Shown: positions 18,521 through 26,617 of the stretch, piece after piece | Position numbering within the stretch: the first letter of the stretch is position 1 | Layout: each line of letters starts with the position of its first letter | Assembly: GCF_022179405.1 (NCBI RefSeq) | Contig: NZ_BPQT01000037.1 | Span: forward strand, 124,001-188,000 | DNA: 64,000 nt | DNA from: Methylobacterium marchantiae | GTDB taxonomy: Bacteria; Pseudomonadota; Alphaproteobacteria; Rhizobiales; Beijerinckiaceae | Direction of reading: 5' to 3' | Made by a program: the position numbers and the translations under genes | Notes under the pieces: model-generated | What the model saw: the letters and a program-made list of their open reading frames with translations, nothing else | What the model was told of the DNA's origin: nothing | The model's database searches: none

Positions 18521-19942
18521 CTACGCTGCCGGCACCTGTGCGATGCGGATGTTGTTGGTCGTACCGGTCACCGCGAAGGGGATGCCGGCTGCGATCACCA
18601 CGAGGTCGTTCGGCTCAGCGAACCCCTCCGCCACCGCGTGCGTGACGGCGCCCGCCACCATCTCCTCGTAGGTCGCGACCTCGCCGGCCTGGACGCTGTG
18701 CGCGCCCCAGAGCAGGCAGAGCCGCCGCGACGTGGCGAGATCCGGCGTCAGGGCGAGGATGGGCACTTCCGGCCTGCGCCGGGCGACGCGGGCGGCGGTG
18801 GTGCCGCTCAGGGTATAGGCCACGATGACCGAGGCGTTCACGGCATCCGCCAGGGTGGCGCTCGCCGTCGCGATGGCGTGGGGCGGGGTCTCCTCCTCGC
18901 CGGGGTCCGAGGCGGTGATCAGCGAGCGATAGAGCTTGTGCGTCTCGGTGCGGTGGATGATCCGGGCCATCATCGCCACGGTCTCCACGGGGAAACGGCC
19001 CGTGGCCGATTCCGCCGAGAGCATCACCGCGTCGGCCCCGTCATAGATCGCGGTGGCGACGTCGGACGCTTCGGCGCGGGTCGGCGTCGGGGCCGAGACC
19101 ATCGAATCGAGCATCTGGGTCGCCACCACCACGGGCTTCACCGCAAGCCGGCAGGCACGGATGAGTTCCTTCTGCCGCCCCGGCACGTCCTCGTGCGGGA
19201 TCTCGACGCCGAGGTCGCCGCGCGCCACCATGATGGCATCCGAGAGCCGGATGATGTCGTCGATGCGCTCGAGGGCCTGGGGCTTCTCGACCTTGGTCAT
19301 GATGCCGGCCCGGTCGCCGATCAGACCGCGCGCCTCGATCACGTCGGAGGGCTTCTGCACGAAGGAGAGCGCCACCCAGTCGACGCCGAGTTCCAGTCCG
19401 AAGGCGAGGTCGGCGCGGTCCTTGGGGGTCAGCGGCGAGACGTCGAGGAGGGTGCCCGGCAGGTTCACGCCCTTGCGGTTCGAGAGTGCGCCGCCGATCA
19501 CCACCTCCGCCTCGATGCTGTCCTGGGTGAGGCCGGTGACGCGCACCCTCACGCGACCGTCGTCGATGAGGAGGTCCTGGCCGGGTGCGATGGCGGCGAA
19601 GATCTCCGGATGAGGCAGCGGGATCGCGTCGCGGCCTCCCTCGGTGCCGTCGAGGACGAAGCGCAGCGTCTCGCCCGGCGCCACGTCGAGGCGCCCGCCC
19701 GCAAGGGTGCCGAGGCGGATCTTCGGCCCCTGCAGATCCTGCAGGATGCCGATGGGCCGGCCCACTTCGCGCTCCAGGCTGCGGATCGCCGCATGGACCT
19801 TCGCGTGATCGTCCTGCGAGCCGTGGCTGAAGTTCAGCCGAAAGGTATCGACGCCCGCCAGGAACAGGGCATGCAGCATCTCGGGCGAGGCCGAGGCCGG
19901 CCCGACGGTGGCGACGATCTTGGCGTGGCGGTTGCGGCGCAT
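18521..19942 (-). CDS. pyk: Pyruvate kinase
   Basis: The enzyme converts phosphoenolpyruvate and ADP to pyruvate and ATP. The 473-residue protein has the family's FRLNFSHGSQDDH near residue 33, LQDLQGPKIRLG near 70, and TKVEKPQALERIDDII with the catalytic Lys near 220. IMVARGDLGVEIP and a normal C-terminal domain follow. In Agrobacterium vitis a pyruvate kinase (ttuE) belongs to the tartrate operon, so the position next to ttuC may be meaningful. Here a hairpin and 270 bases separate the two, so a promoter of its own is likely. Confidence 0.96.
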   Translation of the reverse strand: MRRNRHAKIVATVGPASASPEMLHALFLAGVDTFRLNFSHGSQDDHAKVHAAIRSLEREVGRPIGILQDLQGPKIRLGTLAGGRLDVAPGETLRFVLDGTEGGRDAIPLPHPEIFAAIAPGQDLLIDDGRVRVRVTGLTQDSIEAEVVIGGALSNRKGVNLPGTLLDVSPLTPKDRADLAFGLELGVDWVALSFVQKPSDVIEARGLIGDRAGIMTKVEKPQALERIDDIIRLSDAIMVARGDLGVEIPHEDVPGRQKELIRACRLAVKPVVVATQMLDSMVSAPTPTRAEASDVATAIYDGADAVMLSAESATGRFPVETVAMMARIIHRTETHKLYRSLITASDPGEEETPPHAIATASATLADAVNASVIVAYTLSGTTAARVARRRPEVPILALTPDLATSRRLCLLWGAHSVQAGEVATYEEMVAGAVTHAVAEGFAEPNDLVVIAAGIPFAVTGTTNNIRIAQVPAA

Positions 19943-20040
19943 GGCTGATCCGGCCGCGAGCGGCCGCCTCTGAGGAATGGCTCACATGGTCGGGAGGTCG
20001 CGGACGTCAGTGCCGCTGACCAGGATCGAGCCGGGAGACA

Positions 20041-20065
20041 GCATCCCCATGGGCCATGGGGATGC
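20041..20065. promoter_or_regulatory. 25-base perfect palindrome upstream of pyk
   Basis: The arms gcatccccatgg and ccatggggatgc are exact reverse complements around one central G. The site lies about 100 bases upstream of the pyk start and beyond the ttuC hairpin. A regulator operator or an mRNA hairpin would both fit. The protein that binds, if any, is unknown. Confidence 0.45.
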
Positions 20066-20165
20066 AAGCTCCTCGCCTCGATCCGGCTCTCGGTCGCATC
20101 AGGGATCACCCGGACTGGCGCGCACCTGCGGGCGAACGCTACCCCTGGGACTGGTAGAGGAGATG

Positions 20166-20201
20166 CCGAGCCGGGCCGCCGAAGAAAGGGGCCCGGCTCG
20201 G
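20166..20201 (-). terminator. Strong hairpin after ttuC
   Basis: Arms ccgagccgggcc and ggcccggctcgg pair perfectly (12 bp, 12-base loop), 13 bases beyond the ttuC stop codon. There is no clear U-run, so termination is inferred from stem strength and position. Confidence 0.6.
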
Positions 20202-20214
20202 GTAGAGCTCGATC

Positions 20215-21291
20215 CTACTCGTTGTCGCCCTTGACGGCCGCGATGACCGCATCCGTCACCATCCGGGTCGTCGCCTGGCCGCCGAGATCCGGCGTGTGCA
20301 GGCTCGGATCGGCGGTGACGCGCTCGACGGCGCGCATGAGCCGGTCCGCCGCTGGCTTCTCGCCGAGGTGTTCCAGCATCTGGCAGGCGGTCCAGAACGT
20401 GGCGATCGGGTTGGCGATCCCCTTGCCGGTGATGTCGAAGGCCGAACCGTGGATCGGCTCGAACATCGACGGGTAGGTGCGCTCCGGGTTGAGGTTGGCG
20501 GTGGGCGCGATGCCGAGCGAACCGGCGAGCGCGGCGGCCAGATCCGAGAGGATGTCGGCGTGCAGGTTAGTGGCGACGATGGTGTCGAGGGTCTGGGGCT
20601 TCATGGTCATGCGCATGGTCATCGCGTCGACCAGCATCTTGTCCCAGGTCACGTCGGGAAAGTCCTTCGCGACTTCGGCCGCGATCTCGTCCCACATCAC
20701 CATGGCGTGGCGCTGAGCGTTCGACTTCGTCACCACGGTAAGCAGCTTGCGCGGGCGGCCCTGCGCGAGCTTGAAGGCGAAGCGGATGATCCGGTCGACG
20801 CCGGAGCGGGTCATCATCGAGACGTCGGTGGCGACCTCGTTCGGATGGCCCTGGTGCACGCGCCCGCCGACGCCGGCATATTCGCCCTCCGAGTTCTCGC
20901 GCACGATGACCCAGTCGAGTTCGGGGCCGGTGACGTGACGCAGGGGGCTGGTGATGCCCGGCAGGATGCGGGTCGGGCGCACGTTGGCGTACTGGTCGAA
21001 GGGTTGGCAGATGGCGAGCCGCAGGCCCCACAGGGTGATGTGGTCCGGCACGTCGGGCGCACCCACTGCGCCAAAGAAGATCGCGTCGTGGTGGCGGATC
21101 TGGTCGCGCCCGTCGGCGGGCATCATCACGCCGTGCTTCTTGTAATAGTCCGAACCCCAGTCGAAGTGGTCGAACTTGAAGGTGAAGCTGCCGGTCTTCT
21201 CGGCGAGGACATCGAGCACCTCGATACCGGCGGCGATGACTTCGACGCCGATGCCGTCGGCGGGGATGGCGGCGATGGTGTAGGTCTTCAT
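20215..21291 (-). CDS. ttuC: Tartrate dehydrogenase/decarboxylase
   Basis: This NAD-dependent beta-decarboxylating dehydrogenase family enzyme oxidises tartrate to oxaloglycolate and can also act on D-malate. The 358-residue protein has the family's IPADGIGVEVI start, RENSEGEYAGVGG substrate loop, TKSNAQRH, and the metal-binding Asp residues in VDAMTMRM and NLHADILSD. GSAFDITGKGIANP lies near the C-terminus. AAGGAGA precedes the ATG. The tartrate-type carrier gene is 30 bases upstream on the same strand, which supports tartrate over isopropylmalate or isocitrate as substrate. Confidence 0.9.
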   Translation of the reverse strand: MKTYTIAAIPADGIGVEVIAAGIEVLDVLAEKTGSFTFKFDHFDWGSDYYKKHGVMMPADGRDQIRHHDAIFFGAVGAPDVPDHITLWGLRLAICQPFDQYANVRPTRILPGITSPLRHVTGPELDWVIVRENSEGEYAGVGGRVHQGHPNEVATDVSMMTRSGVDRIIRFAFKLAQGRPRKLLTVVTKSNAQRHAMVMWDEIAAEVAKDFPDVTWDKMLVDAMTMRMTMKPQTLDTIVATNLHADILSDLAAALAGSLGIAPTANLNPERTYPSMFEPIHGSAFDITGKGIANPIATFWTACQMLEHLGEKPAADRLMRAVERVTADPSLHTPDLGGQATTRMVTDAVIAAVKGDNE

Positions 21292-21321
21292 GATGGGTCT
21301 CCTTGAGAACGGGGGGTAGAG

Positions 21322-22620
21322 TCAGCGCACGACGGCGCGGGCGGGCTCGGCGCGCCGCCCTGAGCGGGCGACGACGAGGGTGACGATCGCGGAGAGGACG
21401 AGCAGCACGGCCACGAAGATCAGGCCGCCGGTGAAGCTTCCCGTCCGGTCCTTGATCCAGCCGATCACCCAGGGACCGACGAAGCCGCCGAGATTGCCGA
21501 TCGAGTTGATGGTGGCGATGCCCACCGCCGCCGCCGACCCCGACAGGAACATCGTCGGCATCGCCCAGAGCGGTGGCTTGGCCGCGCTGATTCCCATGTT
21601 GACGAGGCTGAGCGCAGCGATGACCGCGAGTGCCGACGATGCGCCGCCGGCCAGCATCAGGCCCGCGGCCGCCACGAGGCAGGCGATGACCACGTGCCAG
21701 GTGCGCTCGCTGGTCCTGTCGGAGTGGCGCGCCCACAGGATCATGGCGACGACCGCGACGGTCGGCGGCACGGCGTTGAGCAGGCCGACCTCCATCGTGG
21801 AAAGGCCGAACCCCTTGATGATCTGCGGCGCCCAGATGCCGAGGGTGTAGAGGCCGGCCGACGTGCCGAAATAGACGAGGGCCAGGGCGAGCACGCGGGG
21901 ATCGGCGAGCCCGCTCATCAGGCTGTGCTTGGCGGCGGTCTGCTTGGTCGCGCGCTCCTGGTTCATCTCCGCGACGAGCCAGTTCCGCTGTTCGTCGGTC
22001 AGCCACTTCGCCTTTTCGGGCCGGTCCGTCATGTAGAACAGCACCACGACGCCGAGGATCACCGCAGGGATGGCTTCGATGATGAACATCCACTGCCAGC
22101 CATGGAGGCCCATGATGCCCTCCATCGCCAGCAGCGCGCTGGAGAGCGGCGAACCGAGCATCACCGAGACGGGGGCCGCCGCCATGAACAGCGACACGAC
22201 GCCCGCCCGGTAGCGGGCCGGGAACCAGTAGCTCAGGTACAGGATGATGCCGGGAAAGAAGCCCGCTTCCGCCGCACCCAGCAGGAAGCGCATCACGTAG
22301 AAGCTCGTCTCGCCCGAGATGAAGGCGAAGCCTCCCGAGATGAGGCCCCAGGTGATCATCACGCGGGCGATCCAGATCCGCGCGCCGACCTTGTCGAGGA
22401 TGATGTTCGAGGGCACCTCGAACAGGAAGTATCCGAAGAAGAAAACTCCGGCCCCGAAGCCGAATACGGATGAGGAGAAACCGAGGTCCTTGTTCATCGT
22501 CAGCGCGGCGAAGCCGATGTTCACGCGGTCGATGAAGGCGATGAAGTAGAGTAGGCAGATAAAAGGTACCAGGCGCCATGCGACCTTGCGCATGGTGATT
22601 TGCTCGAGCGACCGATCCAT
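21322..22620 (-). CDS. ttuB: MFS transporter, anion:cation symporter family (tartrate carrier type)
   Basis: The 432-residue inner-membrane protein has 12 hydrophobic segments. It carries the ACS-family N-terminus (PFICLLYFIAFIDRVNIGFA) and the loop EVPSNIILDKVGARIWIAR between helices 2 and 3. This is typical of TtuB, the tartrate carrier of Agrobacterium and Rhizobium. AGGAGGAAACG precedes the ATG. It forms an apparent two-gene operon with ttuC. A related substrate such as malate or 4-hydroxyphenylacetate cannot be excluded from sequence alone. Confidence 0.87.
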   Translation of the reverse strand: MDRSLEQITMRKVAWRLVPFICLLYFIAFIDRVNIGFAALTMNKDLGFSSSVFGFGAGVFFFGYFLFEVPSNIILDKVGARIWIARVMITWGLISGGFAFISGETSFYVMRFLLGAAEAGFFPGIILYLSYWFPARYRAGVVSLFMAAAPVSVMLGSPLSSALLAMEGIMGLHGWQWMFIIEAIPAVILGVVVLFYMTDRPEKAKWLTDEQRNWLVAEMNQERATKQTAAKHSLMSGLADPRVLALALVYFGTSAGLYTLGIWAPQIIKGFGLSTMEVGLLNAVPPTVAVVAMILWARHSDRTSERTWHVVIACLVAAAGLMLAGGASSALAVIAALSLVNMGISAAKPPLWAMPTMFLSGSAAAVGIATINSIGNLGGFVGPWVIGWIKDRTGSFTGGLIFVAVLLVLSAIVTLVVARSGRRAEPARAVVR

Positions 22621-22669
22621 CGTTTCCTCCTAAGGATGCGCCTGCAATCGAATCGGTCTTGAGCGCCAA

Positions 22670-22681
22670 CTTCCATGCAAG
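22670..22681. promoter_or_regulatory. Candidate GntR operator, site 1
   Basis: The sequence cttccatgcaag is a near-perfect palindrome with one mismatch. It is preceded by ccaa, which mirrors the ttgg after site 2. It lies 50 bases upstream of the ttuB start, where binding would block ttuB transcription. Confidence 0.5.
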
Positions 22682-22731
22682 ATGATATTGGGTAAGATAT
22701 TTCCAAAACGCTTGTCAATCCTCCATTGCAG

Positions 22732-22743
22732 CTTCCATGGAAG
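22732..22743. promoter_or_regulatory. Candidate GntR operator, site 2
   Basis: The sequence cttccatggaag is a perfect 12-base palindrome, centred 62 bases from site 1, about six helical turns. It lies about 33 bases upstream of the GntR start, so it could give autoregulation. The two sites are the only such matches I noticed in the window. Confidence 0.5.
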
Positions 22744-22775
22744 TTGGTAGACATGAAGTATAAGGGGAGCAGGTG

Positions 22776-23480
22776 ATGGTCCGGGTGCGTGCTGAGCAGC
22801 AGGAAGAGGCGGATCGGCGCCCATCCCTCGTCGATGACGCCTATGCGGCGATGAAGGAGGAAATCCGGGAATCTCGCTTTCCCCCCGGGTATCAGGCGTC
22901 GGAGCAGGAGATCGCATTGCGGCTCGGGATGAGCCGGACCCCCGTTCATGAGGCCGCTATCCGCCTGCAGGAAGATGGACTGGTTCGGATCCTGCCGCGA
23001 AAGGGGATCGTCATCTGCGCATTGGCGCCTGCGGACATGCGCGAGATCTACGACGTCGTCATCGCTATCGAGGGACGTGCGGCCGCGTTGCTCGCGGAGA
23101 CGGCAAAGACCGAACGCGAAGCCGTCGTGTCGGAACTCGCCGCCTTAACCGCCGCCATGGCCAAGGCCCGGGATGCGGAGGATCTCGCGGCCTGGGGCCA
23201 TGCGGACGAGTGTTTCCATCGCACGCTCGTCGAGCGCGCCGGCAACGGCCGCATGATCCGGATCAACCAGACGATCACCGACCAGGCGCATCGCGCCCGC
23301 ATGCTGACCCTCAAGCTCCGACGTGAGCTCGGGGCCTCAGTGGCTGAGCATCAGCAGATCATCGAAGCAATTCGCATCGGCAATGCCGCTGCAGCGCAGG
23401 AACAGGCCTATCGCCATCGCTCGCGTGCCCGCGATGAACTTCTTCCGTTGCTGGAGAGCTTCGGATTGAGACACCTGTAG
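22776..23480 (+). CDS. GntR family (FadR/FCD-type) transcriptional regulator
   Basis: The 234-residue protein has an N-terminal winged helix (SEQEIALRLGMSRTPVHEAAIRL at about 46-68, continuing DGLVRILPRKGIVI). An FCD ligand-binding domain follows, with conserved polar residues in DECFHRTLV and EHQQIIEAI. The gene is divergent from ttuB, so it most likely controls tartrate uptake and use, with tartrate or a product as ligand. The ATG follows GGGGAGC; an adjacent GTG three bases upstream could also start. Agrobacterium ttu uses a LysR regulator instead. Confidence 0.9.
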   Translation: MVRVRAEQQEEADRRPSLVDDAYAAMKEEIRESRFPPGYQASEQEIALRLGMSRTPVHEAAIRLQEDGLVRILPRKGIVICALAPADMREIYDVVIAIEGRAAALLAETAKTEREAVVSELAALTAAMAKARDAEDLAAWGHADECFHRTLVERAGNGRMIRINQTITDQAHRARMLTLKLRRELGASVAEHQQIIEAIRIGNAAAAQEQAYRHRSRARDELLPLLESFGLRHL

Positions 23481-23504
23481 AACTGTCGCGCAGAGTCCAT
23501 CGAT

Positions 23505-23588
23505 GATCTGCAGGGCAAACTCTTCCCCACCGATCCGGCAGACAAGATCGTTCGGACGATGGACGCTTGCTGCAAGATTTCGGGCCAA
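23505..23588 (-). pseudogene. GGDEF-domain fragment
   Basis: About 28 codons read ARNLAASVHRPNDLVCRI followed by GGEEFALQI, the core of a diguanylate cyclase active site (the GG[D/E]EF loop and the helix before it). Nothing upstream or downstream in this or nearby frames continues the domain. It looks like a remnant of a lost cyclase gene between the regulator and the monooxygenase. Confidence 0.5.
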
Positions 23589-23650
23589 GCGGGCAGGGAT
23601 GGCAACCGGGTTCCCGGGAGCGTATCGGATAGGCTGGAGATGAACCTCGC

Positions 23651-24850
23651 ATGCCCCGTCGCATCCTGATCACCGGCGCCAGCATCGCCGGTAATACCGC
23701 GGCCTGGTGGCTGGGCCGCCAGGGTTTCGATGTCACGGTCGTGGAGCGTGCGCCCCGATTCCGTGACGGCGGACAGAACATCGATGTCCGCGGCATCGGC
23801 CGCGAGGTGCTGCGCCGCATGGGCCTGGAACGCGCCGCGCTCGACCACGGCACCGGCGAGGAGGGTACAGCCTGGGTCGACGGGCACGGGCGGGCGGTCG
23901 CGCGCTTCGACATGGACACCCTCATGGGCGACGGCCCCACCGCAGAGATGGAGATCCTCAGGGGTGACCTGGCACGCCTCCTTTACGACCCTGCCCGAGA
24001 GCACGCGGCCTACCGCTTCGGCGATCGCGTGACCCGGATCGAGGATGGCGCTGACGCCGCAACCGTGACCTTCGCCGGCGGGACCGTCGAGCGTTACGAT
24101 GCCGTGCTCATCGCAGAGGGCGTGGGCTCGTCGACGCGTGAACTCGCCTTCCCCGGCGAGAACGATCCACGCTGGATGGGATTGGCCATCGCCTACTTCA
24201 CCATCCCGCGAACCTCCGACGACGACCGGATGTGGCGATGGTTCAACGCGCCCGGGGGGCGCGGCATCTCGCTACGTCCCGACATGCATGGCACCACCCG
24301 CGTGATGCTCTCGGTCCGGAAGTCTCCGGCCGGCGAACAGGAATGGGATGTTCATCGGCAGAAGTCATTCCTGCGGGACCGCTTCGCCGATGCCGGTTGG
24401 CAGGCGGAACGCGTTCTCGCCGGCATGGACGACACCGAGGATTTCTACTTCGATGTCCTTCGGCAGGTCAGGATGAGGCGATGGTCTCACGGGCGCGTGG
24501 CGGTGACCGGCGACGCGGCCTGGTGCGCCACGCCGCTGGCCGGTATCGGCACCACGTTGGCCGTCACCGGCGCCTATGTTCTCGCCGCCGAACTGGCACG
24601 TCACGACGACGTCGCCACTGCCTTCGCCGCCTACGAGCGGGCCATGCGACCGATGGTCGAGGACGGGCAAGGCGTGCCCAAGATCGCCCCGAAAGTGATG
24701 AATCCACGGAGCCGTCTCGGCATCCATCTGCTCCACGGCGTGCTTCGGATCGCGAGCAGGCCCGGCATTCGCCGTCTGGCCTCGAAGCTTTTCGCCGGAC
24801 GGTCGAAGGAGCCGGACCTGACGCGCTACGAGGTGATTGCCTCCGCCTGA
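23651..24850 (+). CDS. FAD-dependent monooxygenase (PHBH/TetX-like)
   Basis: The 399-residue protein is a class A flavoprotein hydroxylase. Its N-terminal Rossmann motif reads ITGASIAGNTAAWWLGRQGF, there is an Arg-rich pyrophosphate contact (EILRGDLARLL near 105), and the second FAD motif is GRVAVTGDAAWCATPLAG near 285. Similar proteins act on aromatics, polyketides or tetracyclines; the substrate here cannot be told. The gene stands alone, on the same strand as the GntR gene and 170 bases beyond it. Confidence 0.85.
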   Translation: MPRRILITGASIAGNTAAWWLGRQGFDVTVVERAPRFRDGGQNIDVRGIGREVLRRMGLERAALDHGTGEEGTAWVDGHGRAVARFDMDTLMGDGPTAEMEILRGDLARLLYDPAREHAAYRFGDRVTRIEDGADAATVTFAGGTVERYDAVLIAEGVGSSTRELAFPGENDPRWMGLAIAYFTIPRTSDDDRMWRWFNAPGGRGISLRPDMHGTTRVMLSVRKSPAGEQEWDVHRQKSFLRDRFADAGWQAERVLAGMDDTEDFYFDVLRQVRMRRWSHGRVAVTGDAAWCATPLAGIGTTLAVTGAYVLAAELARHDDVATAFAAYERAMRPMVEDGQGVPKIAPKVMNPRSRLGIHLLHGVLRIASRPGIRRLASKLFAGRSKEPDLTRYEVIASA

Positions 24851-25042
24851 CGGCGCATGGGGACAGCCACCAACGGGACGGAGCTTTCGGCAAGGCGTGC
24901 GAACCGAGCGACATCCCACTCCATGTCCACCGCCTCTGCGTCGTGCGCCCGGACTCTCGCGTGTCCGAAATCCTGGGGAAGCCTTTGATTCAGCCGAAGG
25001 TCGGCGGATAGACGGTCGGCAGGATACACCGTCCGCCAAGGT

Positions 25043-26500
25043 TCAGGCCGGAAGCCGTTCGGTCGGCCGGCTCACCGCTTCGAAGGCTCGGGCCAGGCGC
25101 AGCAGCGCCTGATCCTGTCCCGGCCTTCCGATGAGCTGCAGGCCGGACGACCGGCCGTCCGGTCCCCAGGCGCCCAGCGGCAGACAGATCGTGGGACAGC
25201 CCGACAATGTGGCCGGCACGACCACCTCCATCCAACGGTGATACGTGTCCATGGTCGTGCCCGCGATGGTCCTCGGCCAGGAAAGCCCGTGGGCGAAGGG
25301 AAATACCTGGGCGCTCGGCAGGGCCAGCGCGTCGAAATCGGCGAACAGCGAGAGGAAGCGCTGGTAGAGCCGCGTCCGCGTGGCAGAGGCCCGATAGAGA
25401 TCGTCCGCCGACAGGGACAGGCCGCCCTCGATCTCCCAGATCAACTCCGGTTTCATCAGCGCACGCTTCTCCGGATCGTCGTAGAGGGGCCGGTAGCGGC
25501 TTCCGACGAGGACGTGCCGCCAGACCAGCCAGCATGCCCAGATCTCGTCACGGCTCATCCCGAGACTGGCTTCCTCGACGCGGCACCCGGCCGTCCCGAG
25601 GGTGGAGAGCCCGGTCAGGGACAGGGGCAGGATACCCGCTTCCAGGGGCAGGGCATGGACGAAATCCCCGAGCCAGCCGATGCGGGTACCCTCCCCGATT
25701 CCTGCCGGCAGATCGGCGGTCGGGCCCGGCTCCGCCAGGGAGAGGGGCGCGCGTGGGTCCGGCCCGCTCATCACCGAGAGCAGAAGGGCGAGGTCGGCGA
25801 CGGTCCGTGCCATCGGTCCGTCCGTGGCGAGCTGCTGGAGATAGGCTTCCGGTCCCGGCAACGACGGGACCCTCCCCGCCGAGGGGCGGAACCCGAAGAT
25901 GCCGTTCCAGCCTGCGGGGTTGCGCAGGGATCCGGCGAAGTCGCTGCCGTCGGCCATCGGCACCATGCGCAAAGCCGTGGCGACGGCCGCGCCGCCCGAG
26001 CTTCCGCCGGCGCTCAGGGCCGTGTCGTAGGCGTTGAGCGTGGTGCCCCAGACCGGGTTGTAGCTGTGCGAACCGAGGCCGAATTCGGAGACGTTGGTCT
26101 TGCCGATGAGGATCGCCCCCGCCTTGCGCAGGCGCTCCACGAACAGGGCGTCCTCCTGCGGCACGTGCTCGGCGAAGATCGGCGAACCGAAGGTGGTGCG
26201 GAGCCCGCGCGTCGGTGCGAGGTCCTTCACCGCATGCGGCAACCCGTGCATCGGTCCGCGCCAATGTCCCCGGATGAGATCGGCATCGGCCGCATCGGCG
26301 TCCGCGAGTAGATACTCTCGGCTGCGCAGGGAGACGATGGCGTTCACACGCTCGTTCACCTGCGCGATGCGGTCGAGATGGGCCTCGATGACCTCGCGGC
26401 AGGAGACCTGCCGGGCACGGATCGCAGCCACCAACTGCGTCGCGTCGAGGCCGATGATCCCGCCGGACGGCAGGCTGGTCTGTGGCGAGTTCGGATTCAT
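25043..26500 (-). CDS. Amidase signature family enzyme
   Basis: The 485-residue protein belongs to the Ser-cis-Ser-Lys amidases. The Lys is in HAVKDLAPTRG near residue 88, the cis-Ser in SAGGSSGGAAVA near 162, and the nucleophile in DFAGSLRNPAGW near 186. Family members hydrolyse small amides or aryl amides in the cytosol, or act as subunit A of GatCAB. The sequence is not GatA-like at its ends, and no gatB or gatC is near. GGGGGGACGCG precedes the ATG. The reading frame stays open far upstream, but that part is antisense to the acylase gene. It is divergent from the peptidase cassette. Confidence 0.9.
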   Translation of the reverse strand: MNPNSPQTSLPSGGIIGLDATQLVAAIRARQVSCREVIEAHLDRIAQVNERVNAIVSLRSREYLLADADAADADLIRGHWRGPMHGLPHAVKDLAPTRGLRTTFGSPIFAEHVPQEDALFVERLRKAGAILIGKTNVSEFGLGSHSYNPVWGTTLNAYDTALSAGGSSGGAAVATALRMVPMADGSDFAGSLRNPAGWNGIFGFRPSAGRVPSLPGPEAYLQQLATDGPMARTVADLALLLSVMSGPDPRAPLSLAEPGPTADLPAGIGEGTRIGWLGDFVHALPLEAGILPLSLTGLSTLGTAGCRVEEASLGMSRDEIWACWLVWRHVLVGSRYRPLYDDPEKRALMKPELIWEIEGGLSLSADDLYRASATRTRLYQRFLSLFADFDALALPSAQVFPFAHGLSWPRTIAGTTMDTYHRWMEVVVPATLSGCPTICLPLGAWGPDGRSSGLQLIGRPGQDQALLRLARAFEAVSRPTERLPA

Positions 26501-26617
26501 CGCGTCCCCCCGATCGGTGCGAGGCTTGGCGCACGCCTTGCCAGATCGCCGTAGAAAGGGTGGAATTGCATACATGATCCATACCGGAGGCCGACAGCAT
26601 CGTCCGGAGCCGCGCCG

